DNA of 64,000 bases from Desulfuromonas acetexigens (GCF_900111775.1 NZ_FOJJ01000023.1:124001-188000), one strand, 5' to 3'. Counted from the stretch's first letter, positions 25,307-35,867 are shown. The notes: generated by a model from the sequence alone, not told the origin. Program-made: numbers and translations.

Positions 25307-26397
25307 GGCGGCACCTCCCCTTCAATCAGCAGATCGTTTTCAAAGCGGCTGAAATGGACATCCTCCAGACAGAACGCGTCGGCCAAACGGGCCACCCCAT
25401 TGCCGGCGAAGATGCCGTAACCATCGGCGCCCCCCACCAGCTTCGGCGCGACAAAGACGAGCATACGGTCGATCAGCCTTCGGCGCAGAAAAACGCCGTT
25501 GAGCCCGCTTCCCCCTTCGAGGAGCAGGCTCTGCACCCCCCGGGCACCGAGCAGGCGCAAAAGGGCGACGAGATCGACATGCCCGTCGGGGCCGTCGAGC
25601 ACCTGCACGTCCACCCCGCGCGCGCGCAACCGCTCCAGTTTTTCCTCGGGGACGGCGGAAGTGACAGCGAGCAGGGTCGGCGCTTGGGTCGTATCGAAAA
25701 TCCGGGCATTGGCGGAGCAGCGCAGCTGCCCATCAACGATCACCCGCAGGGGATTGCGCCCCCTCTCGGGGAGCCGGGTGGTCAGTTGCGGATCGTCGTG
25801 CAAGACGGTGCCGCTGCCGACCAGAATGGCGTCGATGCGGTCGCGCAACCGATGCACATGCAGGCGGCTGGCACCGCCGGAGATCCAGCGGGAATCCCCA
25901 GCAGCGGTGGCGGTCTTGCCGTCGAGGGTGATCGCCGTCTTCAGGGTGACATGGGGCAGACCGGTGCGGACGTGCTTGGCAAAGGGGGCGATCAGACGCC
26001 GGCAATCTGCTTCGCAGACCCCGACCACCACCTCGATGCCGGCAGCACGCAGGCGGGCGATGCCGCGACCGCTCACCTGGGGGTTCGGATCTTCGCAGCC
26101 GACCCAGACCCGCGCGATCCCGGCGGCGATCACCGCCTCGCTGCAGGGGCCGGTGCGGCCATGATGGCTGCAAGGCTCCAGGGTGACATAGAGATCGGCC
26201 CCTCGGCTCCGCTCGCCGGCTTGACGCAAGGCGAAAATTTCGGCGTGCGGCTCCCCGGCCGCCGGATGGTAGCCCTCCCCGACGACCTCGCCGGCGGCGA
26301 CCACCAGCGCCCCCACCGGGGGATTGGGACGGGTCCGTCCCTCGGCCCGGCGCGCCAGGGCCAGGGCCTGTTCCATATATTCCACAGCGGTCGGCAT
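25291..26397 (-). CDS. ribD: Bifunctional diaminohydroxyphosphoribosylaminopyrimidine deaminase/reductase
   Basis: The 368-aa fusion has an N-terminal zinc deaminase (GEPHAEIFALRQAG and TLEPCSHHGRTGPCSEAVI giving the His-Glu and PCxxxxxxxxC zinc site, residues about 45-90) and a C-terminal NADPH reductase (LKTAITLDGKTATAAGDSRWISG ... LLLEGGSGLNGVFL). It performs steps two and three of riboflavin synthesis. TGGAG lies before the ATG. It heads the rib genes, 83 bases after nrdR. Confidence 0.96.
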   Translation of the reverse strand: MPTAVEYMEQALALARRAEGRTRPNPPVGALVVAAGEVVGEGYHPAAGEPHAEIFALRQAGERSRGADLYVTLEPCSHHGRTGPCSEAVIAAGIARVWVGCEDPNPQVSGRGIARLRAAGIEVVVGVCEADCRRLIAPFAKHVRTGLPHVTLKTAITLDGKTATAAGDSRWISGGASRLHVHRLRDRIDAILVGSGTVLHDDPQLTTRLPERGRNPLRVIVDGQLRCSANARIFDTTQAPTLLAVTSAVPEEKLERLRARGVDVQVLDGPDGHVDLVALLRLLGARGVQSLLLEGGSGLNGVFLRRRLIDRMLVFVAPKLVGGADGYGIFAGNGVARLADAFCLEDVHFSRFENDLLIEGEVPPCSPD

Positions 26398-26480
26398 AAA
26401 AGCTCCAGAGTCGAAAACAGCAACTCCCCGACGGCGAATGACCCCCGGGGAGCGCGAATGACGGCCATGAGCAAAAGGGC

Positions 26481-26954
26481 TTAGGGGGCCTTCTTGCCCT
26501 GGCCCTTGGCAAGAATGTCGGTCAGTTCAGCCATGAACTCATTGATGTCGCGAAACTGGCGGTAGACCGAAGCAAAACGGACATAAGCCACCTCATCCAG
26601 CTCGTGCAGAATGTTCATGACCGCTTCACCGATGCGGCTCGATTCGATTTCCTTCTCGCCGCTCTCCTGCAAGGACTGCTCCAGACGATCGACCTCTTTC
26701 TCGATCACGGCGATGGAGATCGGTCGTTTTTCGCAGGCGCGCTGCATGCCGGCGATGATCTTGGAACGATCAAAAAGTTCTCGCCGGCTATCCTTCTTGA
26801 CCACCAGCGGCAGGGTCTCCTCGACCCGCTCGTAGGTGGTAAAACGCTTTTCGCAGGAGATGCACTCGCGGCGGCGGCGGATGTTGTTCCCCTCGCGACC
26901 GAGTCGGGAATCGACCACTTTGGTGTCGTGATAGGAACAAAACGGGCATTTCAT
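26481..26954 (-). CDS. nrdR: Transcriptional repressor NrdR
   Basis: The 157-aa protein starts [45 protein letters not shown], a zinc ribbon with CPFC and CISC, followed by an ATP-cone ([32 protein letters not shown]). NrdR senses ATP/dATP and represses ribonucleotide reductase genes. It overlaps comEB by four bases. The nrdR-rib arrangement is common. A tail of about 10 residues (KGQGKKAP) is longer than average. Confidence 0.96.
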   Translation of the reverse strand: MKCPFCSYHDTKVVDSRLGREGNNIRRRRECISCEKRFTTYERVEETLPLVVKKDSRRELFDRSKIIAGMQRACEKRPISIAVIEKEVDRLEQSLQESGEKEIESSRIGEAVMNILHELDEVAYVRFASVYRQFRDINEFMAELTDILAKGQGKKAP

Positions 26955-27427
26955 CGGCGCTCTCCCTGGCTCCGTCCGGCGACCTGGCTGAATTCGAGAA
27001 CTTCGACCCCCGACTCGGCGAGCATCTCCATGGAGAGCAGATCGGGATAGCCCTCCTTATAGATGATCCGCTGGACGCCGGCATTGATCAGCATCTTTGA
27101 ACAGATGATGCAGGGGGAATTGGTGCAGTAAAGGGTGGCGTCGGCGATATTGATCCCATGCTTGGCCGCCTGGATGATGGCATTTTGCTCAGCATGGAGG
27201 CCGCGACAGAGTTCATGGCGCTCGCCGGAGGGGACATTGAGCTGCTGACGCAGACAACCGGCCTGCTCGCAGTGGGTGATTCCCGAAGGGGTGCCGTTAT
27301 AGCCGGTGGCGAGAATGTTCTTCCCCTTGACCATTACCGCACCGACCTGGCGGCGCAGACAGGTCGAACGTCTGGCCACCAGGCAAGCGATTTCCATGAA
27401 ATACTCTTCCCAGCTTGGACGCTCCAT
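26951..27427 (-). CDS. dCMP deaminase family protein (ComEB-like)
   Basis: The 158-aa zinc-dependent deaminase has [18 protein letters not shown] (His-Ala-Glu) and [30 protein letters not shown] (PCxxC), with [20 protein letters not shown] typical of the dCMP deaminase/ComEB branch. It probably makes dUMP for thymidylate synthesis. It starts on the base after the glyA stop and overlaps nrdR, linking it to nucleotide metabolism on both sides. Confidence 0.92.
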   Translation of the reverse strand: MERPSWEEYFMEIACLVARRSTCLRRQVGAVMVKGKNILATGYNGTPSGITHCEQAGCLRQQLNVPSGERHELCRGLHAEQNAIIQAAKHGINIADATLYCTNSPCIICSKMLINAGVQRIIYKEGYPDLLSMEMLAESGVEVLEFSQVAGRSQGERR

Positions 27428-28678
<1,251 letters not shown>

Positions 28679-28721
28679 GATTTAAAGACCTTTCAGTGCG
28701 AGGTAGCCCCCGCGAAACATG

Positions 28722-28852
28722 ATGGCGTCGCAAAAACTCACCAACTTCTGCGTTGCTGCAACCGGCCCGCTGCTTCGACGTACATAAGTACGCCTCATTG
28801 CTTGCCATTTGCGCGCCTTGCATTTGGCGCTTTTTGCTTAGCCATACAACCC
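28722..28852. repeat. Dispersed-repeat-like element with central hairpin
   Basis: A stretch between glyA and rpiB begins GGCGTCGCAAAAACTC and ends GGCGCTTTTTGCTTAGCC, so its ends carry inverted GCAAAAA/TTTTTGC. Its centre has the perfect hairpin CGTAC-ATAA-GTACG (28779-28792). It is non-coding and resembles dispersed elements that I recall from Geobacter and relatives. A single copy is present here. It may act as a REP or MITE. Confidence 0.5.
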
Positions 28853-28853
28853 T

Positions 28854-28874
28854 GATGCTTTTTGCAAAAGCATC
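28854..28874. repeat. Perfect short inverted repeat
   Basis: GATGCTTTT (28854-28862) and AAAAGCATC (28866-28874) flank TGC. It adjoins the repeat element and the rpiB terminator. It might belong to the mobile-looking element or act as a weak second terminator. Confidence 0.5.
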
Positions 28875-28890
28875 AACCATGAGTGGCAAA

Positions 28891-28920
28891 AAACAAAGGG
28901 CAGACCCGCCGGCCTGCCCT
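28891..28920 (-). terminator. Terminator at the end of the fab-rpiB operon
   Basis: AGGGCAG (28897-28903) pairs with CTGCCCT (28914-28920). On the minus strand the hairpin is followed by TTTGTTTTTT. It lies 16 bases past the rpiB stop. Confidence 0.8.
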
Positions 28921-28935
28921 GAAGAGCGCCGGCCG

Positions 28936-29394
28936 TCAGCGGGCGGCCTTGCGGACTTCGTCCTCGATCCGACTGATTTTGTCGAGGCGCCGTTGATGAC
29001 GATCTCCCTCGAACTCGCTGTCGAGCCAGATCTCCACCAGGCGGCAGGCGATCTCAGGGGTAATGACTCGGCCGCCCATCACCAACACGTTGGCGTTGTT
29101 GTGCTCCTTGGCCATACGCGCGGTAAAGGGGTCATTGACCAAGGCGGCGCGCACGCCGGGGAATTTATTGGCAACGATGGACATACCGATACCGGTGCCG
29201 CAGATCAGAATGCCTCGTTCGGCCTCGCCGCTGGATACGGCCCGCGCGACCTTTTCGCCGAAATCGGGATAGTCGACGGAATCGCCGTTGTCAGTACCGA
29301 AATCCCGGACGGAGAGGCCACGAGATTCCAGACACTTATAGATGGCGTCCTTGAGTTCAAGTCCGCCGTGATCGCTCGCTATGACCATCATCAT
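28936..29394 (-). CDS. rpiB: Ribose-5-phosphate isomerase B
   Basis: The 152-aa protein has VIASDHGGLELKDAIYKCLESRG at the N-terminus, then DYPDFGEKVARAVSSGEAERGILICGTGIGMSIVANKFPGVRAALV with the catalytic Cys in ICGTGIG, and NNANVLVMGGRVI. It interconverts ribose and ribulose 5-phosphates. The ATG at 29394 overlaps the fabF stop (TGATG); two further in-frame ATGs follow at once, so the exact start is uncertain by a few residues. Confidence 0.95.
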   Translation of the reverse strand: MMMVIASDHGGLELKDAIYKCLESRGLSVRDFGTDNGDSVDYPDFGEKVARAVSSGEAERGILICGTGIGMSIVANKFPGVRAALVNDPFTARMAKEHNNANVLVMGGRVITPEIACRLVEIWLDSEFEGDRHQRRLDKISRIEDEVRKAAR

Positions 29395-30626
29395 CAAACC
29401 TTTTTGAAGATCAGGGTGCCGTTGGTGCCGCCGAAGCCGAGGGAGTTGGACATCGCCACCCGGACCTCAGCCTGACGGGCCTGATTCGGTACATAGTCGA
29501 GATCGCACTCAGGATCGGGTTCCTCATAATTGATGGTCGGCGGTACCGCGCTACGCTCCATGGTGAGCAGAGAGTAGACCGCCTCGATGCCGCCGGCGGC
29601 GCCCAGGGTATGGCCGGTCATGCTCTTGGTGGAGCTGACCATAAGCTTGCGCGCGTGCTCGCCGAAAACACTTTTGATCGCCATGGTTTCGTAGAGATCG
29701 TTGAAATGGGTCGAGGTGCCGTGGGCGTTGATGTAATCGACTTCCTCGGGATTCATGCCGGCGTGCCTCAACGCCATCTTCATGCAACGCGCGGCACCCT
29801 CGCCGTCGGGACCGGGCGCGGTGATGTGATGGGCGTCGCCGGTAGCGCCGTAGCCGACGACCTCGGCATAGATTTTAGCCCCGCGTTTTTTTGCCGACTC
29901 GTACTCTTCCAGCACAACGATACCGGCCCCCTCGGCCATGATGAAGCCGTCGCGCCCCTTATCGAAGGGACGACTGGCGCGAGTCGGATCGTCATTGCGG
30001 GTGGAGAGGGCCTTCATGACGTTAAAGCCGGCGATACCCAAGGGAGTTATGGTCGATTCGGCGCCGCCGGCGATCATCGCGTCGGCATCGCCACGCTTGA
30101 TGATGTGATAGGCGTCACCAATGGAGTGGGTGCCGGTGGCGCAGGCGGTAACGGTGGAAAGATTCGGCCCCTTGGCGCCGAAACGGATGGAGATATGGCC
30201 GGGCGCCAGATTGATGATCAGCATCGGGATGAAAAAGGGCGTGACCTTTTTATAGCCGCCGTTCATCAGCACTTCGTGATACTTTTCGATGGCCGGCAGA
30301 CCGCCGAGGCCGGCACCGACTACCACGCCGACGCGTTCGGCGTTCTCTTCGGTGACCTGCAAACCGGAATCTTTCATGGCCATATCCGAGGCGGCCAGCG
30401 CATAATGGATGAAACTATCCATCTTCTTGACTTCTTTTTTGTCGATGAAGTCCTCGGGATTGAAGTCCTTGACCTCCCCAGCGATCTGGCTGGGCAGGTC
30501 GGAGGCGTCAAAGCGTGTGATCCGGTCGATTCCGGACTTTCCCGCCATCAAGGCCGACCAGTTCTTTTCGGTCCCGGTGCCCAGGGCGGAAACGACACCG
30601 ACTCCCGTCACGACGACTCTTCGCAT
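29394..30626 (-). CDS. fabF: Beta-ketoacyl-ACP synthase II
   Basis: The 410-aa protein starts at ATG 30626 ([16 protein letters not shown]) with GGAGGAAG upstream; an in-frame start at 30641 would overlap the RBS. Visible are [15 protein letters not shown] with the catalytic Cys, [11 protein letters not shown] with the first active-site His, and [20 protein letters not shown] with the Lys and second His. It elongates acyl-ACP with malonyl-ACP. It sits between acpP and rpiB. Confidence 0.97.
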   Translation of the reverse strand: MRRVVVTGVGVVSALGTGTEKNWSALMAGKSGIDRITRFDASDLPSQIAGEVKDFNPEDFIDKKEVKKMDSFIHYALAASDMAMKDSGLQVTEENAERVGVVVGAGLGGLPAIEKYHEVLMNGGYKKVTPFFIPMLIINLAPGHISIRFGAKGPNLSTVTACATGTHSIGDAYHIIKRGDADAMIAGGAESTITPLGIAGFNVMKALSTRNDDPTRASRPFDKGRDGFIMAEGAGIVVLEEYESAKKRGAKIYAEVVGYGATGDAHHITAPGPDGEGAARCMKMALRHAGMNPEEVDYINAHGTSTHFNDLYETMAIKSVFGEHARKLMVSSTKSMTGHTLGAAGGIEAVYSLLTMERSAVPPTINYEEPDPECDLDYVPNQARQAEVRVAMSNSLGFGGTNGTLIFKKV

Positions 30627-30740
30627 GATTTCTTCCTCCATCGACGCGCGATCTACTACCGCGGACTAGCTATTTAGAACGATTGAATAGATTGAGACTG
30701 TTCAAGATCAAGAAAACTGAGTACACGGGGGGAGCCAATC

Positions 30741-30774
30741 AAGAAAGGAGGAGAAAACCGGGTTTTCTCCTCCT
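30741..30774 (-). terminator. Hairpin with T tract between acpP and fabF
   Basis: Two 14-base arms (30746-30759 and 30761-30774) form a long AT/GC-mixed stem, followed on the minus strand by TTTCTT. It sits inside an operon, between acpP and fabF, so it probably trims or partly terminates transcripts and could keep acpP mRNA in excess. Confidence 0.65.
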
Positions 30775-30792
30775 CTCCTTTTGATCAGCGGA

Positions 30793-31026
30793 TCAGGAAT
30801 TTTCGCCGAGGTAATCAATAGCGTCCTGGACCGTCAGGATTTTTTCGGCATCTTCGTCGGAGATCTCGATATCGAATTCTTCTTCGAGAGCCATGACCAG
30901 TTCCACGGTGTCGAGGGAATCGGCGCCAAGATCATCCATGAAAGATGCGTCGTTGGTCACCTGGTCGGCATCCACACCCAGTTGTTCCGCCACAATCTGC
31001 TTTACTCTTTCGTCAATAGAAGCCAT
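30793..31026 (-). CDS. acpP: Acyl carrier protein
   Basis: The 77-aa acidic protein starts [23 protein letters not shown] at ATG 31026, with GGGAGGTGAAG upstream. The phosphopantetheine Ser is in [25 protein letters not shown]. An in-frame extension to 31116 runs into fabG and is not used. It carries acyl chains for the neighbouring Fab enzymes and for the LpxL-type acyltransferase. Confidence 0.97.
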   Translation of the reverse strand: MASIDERVKQIVAEQLGVDADQVTNDASFMDDLGADSLDTVELVMALEEEFDIEISDEDAEKILTVQDAIDYLGENS

Positions 31027-31096
31027 CTGCTTCACCTCCCTTTGTGTTTCGAGCCGATCTCCGATCGGGCCGGTATTTGTGTTGCTTTTGCGGTCT

Positions 31097-31834
31097 TTAC
31101 ATGTACATGCCGCCATTCACCGCCAGCACCTGCCCGGTAATATATCCGGATTTCTCCTGGGCGAGGAAAACAACGGCATGGGCGATATCTTCAGCGCTGC
31201 CGAGACGCTCCAGAGGGATCTGGGCTGCCAGTTCCTCACGGGTCTTCTCGGGCAGGGCGTCGGTCATATCGGTAGCAATGAAGCCGGGAGCCACGGCGTT
31301 GACCGTGACATTGCGCCGCGCCAGTTCGCGGGCGTTGGAGCGGGTCAGCCCCATAAGGCCGGCCTTGCTGGCGCAGTAGTTGGCCTGACCGGCGTTACCC
31401 ATCTGCCCGACCACCGAAGCGATATTGATGATCCGGCCGTAGCGCTGTTTCGACATCACCTTAGCGGCCGCCCGAGAGCAGAGGAACGCCCCCTTGAGGT
31501 TGACATTGAGAACGGCATCCCAATCCTCATCCTTCATCCGCAGCAGCAGGGCGTCGCGAGTGATACCGGCGTTGTTCACCAGGATGTCGACGCGGCCGAA
31601 AGCCTCCACCGCGGCCTGAACCATTTTTTCGGCATCAGCGCTCAGGGTCACGTTTCCCTGCACGGCAATCGCTTCAGTGCCGTTGGCCTTCAGTTCGGCG
31701 ACCATGGCCTCAGTGGCGGCTAAATCAATATCGACGGCGACAATCTTGGCACCGCAGGCGGCCAGGGCCAGGGAAATGCTTTTGCCGATGCCCCGGGAAG
31801 CCCCGGTGACAATGGCGACACGGTCTTTGGCCAT
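31097..31834 (-). CDS. fabG: 3-oxoacyl-ACP reductase
   Basis: The 245-aa SDR protein has [41 protein letters not shown], and the Ser and YxxxK of [31 protein letters not shown]-terminal [17 protein letters not shown] ... [16 protein letters not shown] is diagnostic. It reduces beta-ketoacyl-ACP with NADPH. It lies between fabD and acpP in the canonical order. Confidence 0.97.
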   Translation of the reverse strand: MAKDRVAIVTGASRGIGKSISLALAACGAKIVAVDIDLAATEAMVAELKANGTEAIAVQGNVTLSADAEKMVQAAVEAFGRVDILVNNAGITRDALLLRMKDEDWDAVLNVNLKGAFLCSRAAAKVMSKQRYGRIINIASVVGQMGNAGQANYCASKAGLMGLTRSNARELARRNVTVNAVAPGFIATDMTDALPEKTREELAAQIPLERLGSAEDIAHAVVFLAQEKSGYITGQVLAVNGGMYM

Positions 31835-31907
31835 GGTGATTCCTTTCTTTACCAGTAAAGGTTCCGCCCTGTCAATGCGCCATTCGGCGAAAAAGGACGG
31901 ATGGCGA

Positions 31908-32822
31908 TTACAGTTTTTTTAGACTGGCGACATCCTCGACATTTTGCGCGGTCGCACCCTTGGCGATGCGCTTGATCAGCCCGGAAAGAACCTTGCCGGG
32001 ACCGATTTCAATAAAGCGCTCCACCCCGAGCTCGGCCATGCAGGCCACCGACTCATCCCAGCGCACCGGAGCGCTGACCTGACGGACCAGCAACTCCTTC
32101 AGGCGGGCCGAATCCTTGTTGGGACAGGCCTCGACATTGGATACGACGGGCAGGTTCATGGGGGCGAAGGCAATGCCGTCAAGCACTTCCGCCAGGCGCC
32201 GCCCGGCCGGTTCCATAAGGGCACAGTGGAAAGGTGCGCTCACCGGCAAAGGCAAGGCCCGTTTGGCACCAGCCGCCTTGGCCAATTCGATGGCGCGATC
32301 GACCGCTTCGGCGTGACCGGCGATGACCACCTGCCCCGGACTGTTGAAATTGGCCGGGGAAACGACCTGGCCCTGAGCGGCCTGGGCACAGATCCCTTCG
32401 ATGGCACCCTCTTCCAGGCCCATCATTGCTGCCATGGCGCCGACGCCGACCGGTACCGCTTCCTGCATGAAAGCGCCACGCTTACGAACCGTACGCACAG
32501 CATCAGCAAAACTCAGAGTCCCGGCGGCCACCAACGCGGAGAATTCCCCGAGGCTGTGACCGGCGGCGTAATCGGGCCGCAGTCCGGTCTCCTGCTCCAC
32601 CACCCGCAACGCAGCAACACTGACAGTCACGATAGCCGGCTGAGTATTGGTCGTCAGCCGCAGATCTTCCTCGGGACCATTGAAACAGAGGGAAGCGATA
32701 TCAAAGCCGAGGGCGTCGTTGGCTTCCTGGAAAAGCTGTCGCGCCACAGGAAAATTGTCGGCCAGGTCGCGACCCATGCCGGCGAACTGGGAACCCTGTC
32801 CGGGAAAGACAAAAGCGAGCAT
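31908..32822 (-). CDS. fabD: Malonyl-CoA:ACP transacylase
   Basis: The 304-aa protein begins MLAFVFPGQGSQFAGMGRDL at ATG 32822 with AAGGAAGG upstream; a longer frame to 32861 crosses a 13-base tandem repeat. The catalytic Ser is in AGHSLGEFSALVAAG, and the second active-site His in PVSAPFHCALM. It loads malonate on ACP. In related genomes fabH normally stands between plsX and fabD; here only 87 bases separate them. Confidence 0.96.
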   Translation of the reverse strand: MLAFVFPGQGSQFAGMGRDLADNFPVARQLFQEANDALGFDIASLCFNGPEEDLRLTTNTQPAIVTVSVAALRVVEQETGLRPDYAAGHSLGEFSALVAAGTLSFADAVRTVRKRGAFMQEAVPVGVGAMAAMMGLEEGAIEGICAQAAQGQVVSPANFNSPGQVVIAGHAEAVDRAIELAKAAGAKRALPLPVSAPFHCALMEPAGRRLAEVLDGIAFAPMNLPVVSNVEACPNKDSARLKELLVRQVSAPVRWDESVACMAELGVERFIEIGPGKVLSGLIKRIAKGATAQNVEDVASLKKL

Positions 32823-32855
32823 TGAACGACCGCCTTCCTTATAAAAATGAAACGG

Positions 32856-32881
32856 AGTCACTTATTCGAGTCACTTATTCG
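32856..32881. repeat. Tandem 13-base repeat upstream of fabD
   Basis: The unit AGTCACTTATTCG occurs twice head-to-tail (32856-32868 and 32869-32881) in the short plsX-fabD gap, exactly where fabH would be expected. It could be a scar of rearrangement or a regulatory site in the fabD leader. Confidence 0.8.
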
Positions 32882-32909
32882 CAACAGGAATAAAAGAGAT
32901 CTCCGAAAC

Positions 32910-33992
32910 TCAGAGCCCCGCGACCCCGACGGCAACGTCGGAAACTTCTTCCTGACGCTCCAGCATCGCGGTAAGGGATTTTTCGTCGAACAGGCTCTTG
33001 CTCAACTGAGCCACGAGGGCTTCATTGATGGCCTTGGCCACCGATTCCTGAGCCTGGAAAATCGCATTCTGGAGGGCCTTGACATTGGAACCGCCATGGC
33101 AGATGACCCCGGTTCCCTGGATGCCGAGGAGGGGAGCGCCACCATATTCGGCGTAATCGACCTTCTTCTTGAACGCCTGGAAAGCCGGCCGAGCCAACAG
33201 ATAACCCAACTTGGCGAAAAACCGTGTTGAGATCTCCTGTTTGAGCATCGAGCCGATGGCATCGGCCAGTCCCTCGGAGAGTTTCAGCACCACGTTACCC
33301 ACAAAGCCATCGCAGACGACCACGTCGACCGAGCCGTTAAAAACGTCGCGTCCTTCCACATAGCCGACATAACCAGAGCGGTTGCCCTTAAGCAGGCAGT
33401 GGGTGCTACGGGTCAGATCGTTACCCTTGCACTCCTCTTCGCCGTTGGACAAAAGACCAACGCGCGGGGCCGCCTTGCCCAGGACATGACGGGCATAGAC
33501 TTCACCCATGAGAGCAAACTGGGCGAGATGCTGGGGTTTGCAATCGACATTGCCGCCGACATCAAGAACCAGGGTGTTGTCCTTGCGGTTGGGCATAATG
33601 GTGGCGATGGCGGGGCGGTCGATCCCTTTGATCCGGCCAAGGACGAACATTCCCGCGGCCATGGTCGCCCCAGAGTTGCCGGCACTGACAACCGCCTGGG
33701 CTTCGCCGGTTTTCACCAGATTGAAGGCGACCCGGATCGACGAGTCTTTCTTTTTACGCACAGCGTCGGAAGCGGAATCGTGCATGCCGACGACTTCGCT
33801 GGCATGACGCACGGCAATCGGCAAATCCGCGATCTGGTGCTTTTTCAGCTCGGATTCGATACGGGCCGAGTCCCCCACCAGCAGGACGGCAATGCCCCAG
33901 CGCCGGGCGGCCGCAACCGCGGCTTCGACCTCGACCACAGGGGCGTTATCGCCACCCATGGCATCGACCGCTACAACGATTTTCCCACTCAA
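32910..33992 (-). CDS. plsX: Phosphate acyltransferase PlsX
   Basis: The 360-aa protein starts with TTG at 33992, with GGGAG eight bases upstream, an uncommon start codon. Family motifs are [64 protein letters not shown] and [12 protein letters not shown]. It makes acyl-phosphate from acyl-ACP for phospholipid synthesis. It is 12 bases past rpmF. Confidence 0.96.
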   Translation of the reverse strand: MSGKIVVAVDAMGGDNAPVVEVEAAVAAARRWGIAVLLVGDSARIESELKKHQIADLPIAVRHASEVVGMHDSASDAVRKKKDSSIRVAFNLVKTGEAQAVVSAGNSGATMAAGMFVLGRIKGIDRPAIATIMPNRKDNTLVLDVGGNVDCKPQHLAQFALMGEVYARHVLGKAAPRVGLLSNGEEECKGNDLTRSTHCLLKGNRSGYVGYVEGRDVFNGSVDVVVCDGFVGNVVLKLSEGLADAIGSMLKQEISTRFFAKLGYLLARPAFQAFKKKVDYAEYGGAPLLGIQGTGVICHGGSNVKALQNAIFQAQESVAKAINEALVAQLSKSLFDEKSLTAMLERQEEVSDVAVGVAGL

Positions 33993-34004
33993 GGAGAAAG
34001 CTCC

Positions 34005-34184
34005 CTAGTCCTGGGCGGCGATAATTTCTTTGCCTTTATAGGTGCCGCAGGCAGCACAAACGCGATGGGGCTGCTTGGGCTCTTGGCACTGGGGGCAGAT
34101 GGAAATGCCGGGGGCGGTCAGAAAGTCATGAGCACGGCGCATGTCGCGCTTGGATTTGGAAGTCTTTTTCTTGGGTACAGCCAT
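34005..34184 (-). CDS. rpmF: 50S ribosomal protein L32
   Basis: A 59-aa protein reads [20 protein letters not shown] at its start, followed by a zinc-ribbon-type block CPQC ... CAAC and GTYKGKEII. Length and sequence are typical of L32. The start is at 34184 with AAGGAGTAACGACC upstream. It stands between the yceD-like gene and plsX, the usual place for this ribosomal gene in Gram-negative bacteria. Confidence 0.97.
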   Translation of the reverse strand: MAVPKKKTSKSKRDMRRAHDFLTAPGISICPQCQEPKQPHRVCAACGTYKGKEIIAAQD

Positions 34185-34257
34185 GGTCGTTACTCCTTGT
34201 AGGCCGGGTCAGTCCGGCGGTCATTCACCTTCGCCTTCCGTCTGGTCGGGAAAGGCC

Positions 34258-34281
34258 CACCCTTTAAAGGGTTAAAGGGTG
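34258..34281. repeat. Perfect palindrome between yceD and rpmF
   Basis: CACCCTTTAA (34258-34267) and TTAAAGGGTG (34272-34281) flank AGGG. There is no T tract after it on either strand, so it is more likely an mRNA-processing or protein-binding site than a terminator. Confidence 0.7.
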
Positions 34282-34285
34282 ACAA

Positions 34286-34834
34286 TCATTTATCGATCTT
34301 TAAATCTTTGAGCGCGGCAAATTTCAGACTGAAATCCGTCGGCGCGCAACGGCACTTTTCGTTATTGAGATCGGCGCCACACCGGGGACATAAGCCACGG
34401 CAACTGGGAGCACAGAGAGGATGAAAGGGCATCGCCAGCACCACCTGCTCCTGCACCACCTCGCGCAGATCAATCTCATCCCCTTGCAACAAGACCAGAC
34501 CCATTTCTTCGGCGCTGATTTCCCGCCCGTCCTCGTCTTCTTCCCCTTCGATCTCAGGAAGTTCCCGGACATAGGTTAGCTCAAAGGAGGTATCCAGAAC
34601 CACCAACGTCGGCTTGAGGCAGCGGGAGCAGGGCGTTTCCACGCAGGTCTCGATGCGGCCGGAAACCTCGAACATGCCGCTTGCCGGCTGAATCCGCAAA
34701 GTAACCCGCAAGGGTTCGGGAAAACGGCATTCGCGACGTTCCTGAAGCTCGGCGAGTACGGGGAAATTGGCGGCCGGCTCGACAAATTCCAGAGCCAGTC
34801 CTTCATCCCTGATGTCATGAACGGAAAGACGCAT
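34286..34834 (-). CDS. YceD/DUF177-family protein
   Basis: The 182-aa protein starts MRLSVHDIRDEGLALEF at 34834; the longer frame to 35041 runs through the promoter at 34864-34891. DUF177 features are ETPCSRCLKPTLVVLDTSFEL, an acidic middle, LREVVQEQVVLAMPFHPLCAPSCRGLCPRCGADLN, with four Cys pairs possibly binding zinc. Family members (YceD) are linked to 23S rRNA accumulation and are almost always next to rpmF, as here. Confidence 0.9.
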   Translation of the reverse strand: MRLSVHDIRDEGLALEFVEPAANFPVLAELQERRECRFPEPLRVTLRIQPASGMFEVSGRIETCVETPCSRCLKPTLVVLDTSFELTYVRELPEIEGEEDEDGREISAEEMGLVLLQGDEIDLREVVQEQVVLAMPFHPLCAPSCRGLCPRCGADLNNEKCRCAPTDFSLKFAALKDLKIDK

Positions 34835-34863
34835 GCCACCCCCAGCCACACAGAAAGAAGTTA

Positions 34864-34891
34864 TGTATAGGAACTTCCCCCGTTTTGTCAA
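34864..34891 (-). promoter_or_regulatory. Predicted sigma-70 promoter of the yceD-rpmF-plsX-fab operon
   Basis: On the minus strand TTGACA (complement of 34886-34891) and TATACA (complement of 34864-34869) are separated by 16 bases. Transcription would begin about 20 bases before the yceD start. It is among the closest consensus matches in the window. Confidence 0.75.
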
Positions 34892-35073
34892 GGGAAAACC
34901 TGGCCTGGCCCCTACCCTTCCCAAGGCCGCCCCTTTTATCCCAATCCCGTTGGTTTTGCAAGTGATTAATTGTCCTGTACGCCACCCTTCTTGAAATCCT
35001 TTCACGCATGGGGTAGGGTCTTGAATTGGACCTTTTCGCACCGTTCCACCTCACTTCGAGCCGACATGCCCCG

Positions 35074-35790
35074 ATGACCTCAAACCTCTCCGACAAGACT
35101 CCGGCCGCCCTCACCCGATTGCTCACCATCATGGAGCGTCTGCGTGCGCCCGGGGGATGCCCCTGGGATGCGGAACAGACCCCCGAAAGCCTGAAACCTT
35201 ATATTATTGAGGAAGCCTATGAGGTGGTGGAAGCTATTGACCGGGAGGACGTCGAGGACCTGCGAGACGAATTAGGCGATCTACTTCTGCAAGTTGTCTT
35301 TCTCGCGAGAATCCACGAGGAACGAAAGAACTTCGCCATGGCCGACGTAATCGGGGCCATCGCTGACAAATTGGTGCGACGTCATCCCCACGTCTTCGCC
35401 GGCATGCCCACCGGCGATGCGAAAATGCTCGCGGATCAGTGGGACGCGATCAAACGGTCCGAAAAACCCGAGAAGAACTCCGAGCACCCCCTGGAGCGCC
35501 TTCCTCGGCAACTTCCGGCCCTGCAAAAGGCTGGAAAACTCGCCAAAAAGACCGGCTTCAACGACGCAACCGGCGGCTTTACCGCATTTTTGGAGCAGGC
35601 CGAACGAGATCTGAAAGCCGTGGGTCAAAGTTTGACTGGCGACGACCGAGAACAAGCCCGTGAGCATCTAGGAGGTCTGCTCTTCACCCTCGCCGGACTC
35701 GCCGCCGCCCTCGATCAAGATGCCGAAGACATTCTGCGTGTTCACAACCAGCGGGTTTTGTCCCATCACATCAAGCAGGTTACAAAATAG
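35074..35790 (+). CDS. mazG: Nucleoside triphosphate pyrophosphohydrolase MazG
   Basis: The 238-aa protein has two MazG domains. LRAPGGCPWDAEQTPESLKPYIIEEAYEVVEAID has the EExxE-type metal site, followed by DELGDLLLQVVFLARIHEE, then a second region, LEQAERDLKAVGQSLTGDDREQAREHLGGLLFTLAGLAAAL. It hydrolyses NTPs to NMPs and pyrophosphate and affects stress responses. The ATG at 35074 is used; an upstream TTG at 35026 overlaps the divergent promoter region. Confidence 0.93.
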   Translation: MTSNLSDKTPAALTRLLTIMERLRAPGGCPWDAEQTPESLKPYIIEEAYEVVEAIDREDVEDLRDELGDLLLQVVFLARIHEERKNFAMADVIGAIADKLVRRHPHVFAGMPTGDAKMLADQWDAIKRSEKPEKNSEHPLERLPRQLPALQKAGKLAKKTGFNDATGGFTAFLEQAERDLKAVGQSLTGDDREQAREHLGGLLFTLAGLAAALDQDAEDILRVHNQRVLSHHIKQVTK

Positions 35791-35831
35791 ATTCAGGCCG
35801 TTATTTTTCTTTTTTTACCGTGTGTACGGCA

Positions 35832-35867
35832 AAAAGCCCCGAAGACTCAAGGAGGTGGCGGGCTTTT
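35832..35867 (+). terminator. Terminator-like hairpin after mazG
   Basis: AAAAGCCC (35832-35839) pairs with GGGCTTTT (35860-35867), so the T tract lies in the stem. A T-rich run (35807-35817) precedes it. Confidence 0.5.

Noticed and set aside
22927-26480. An FMN riboswitch controlling the rib genes
   Set aside because: Only 83 bases separate nrdR from ribD, the other gaps are shorter, and no conserved FMN aptamer elements were seen.
34258-34281. The yceD-rpmF palindrome as a terminator
   Set aside because: The stem is good but neither strand has a T tract; it is listed as a palindrome only.
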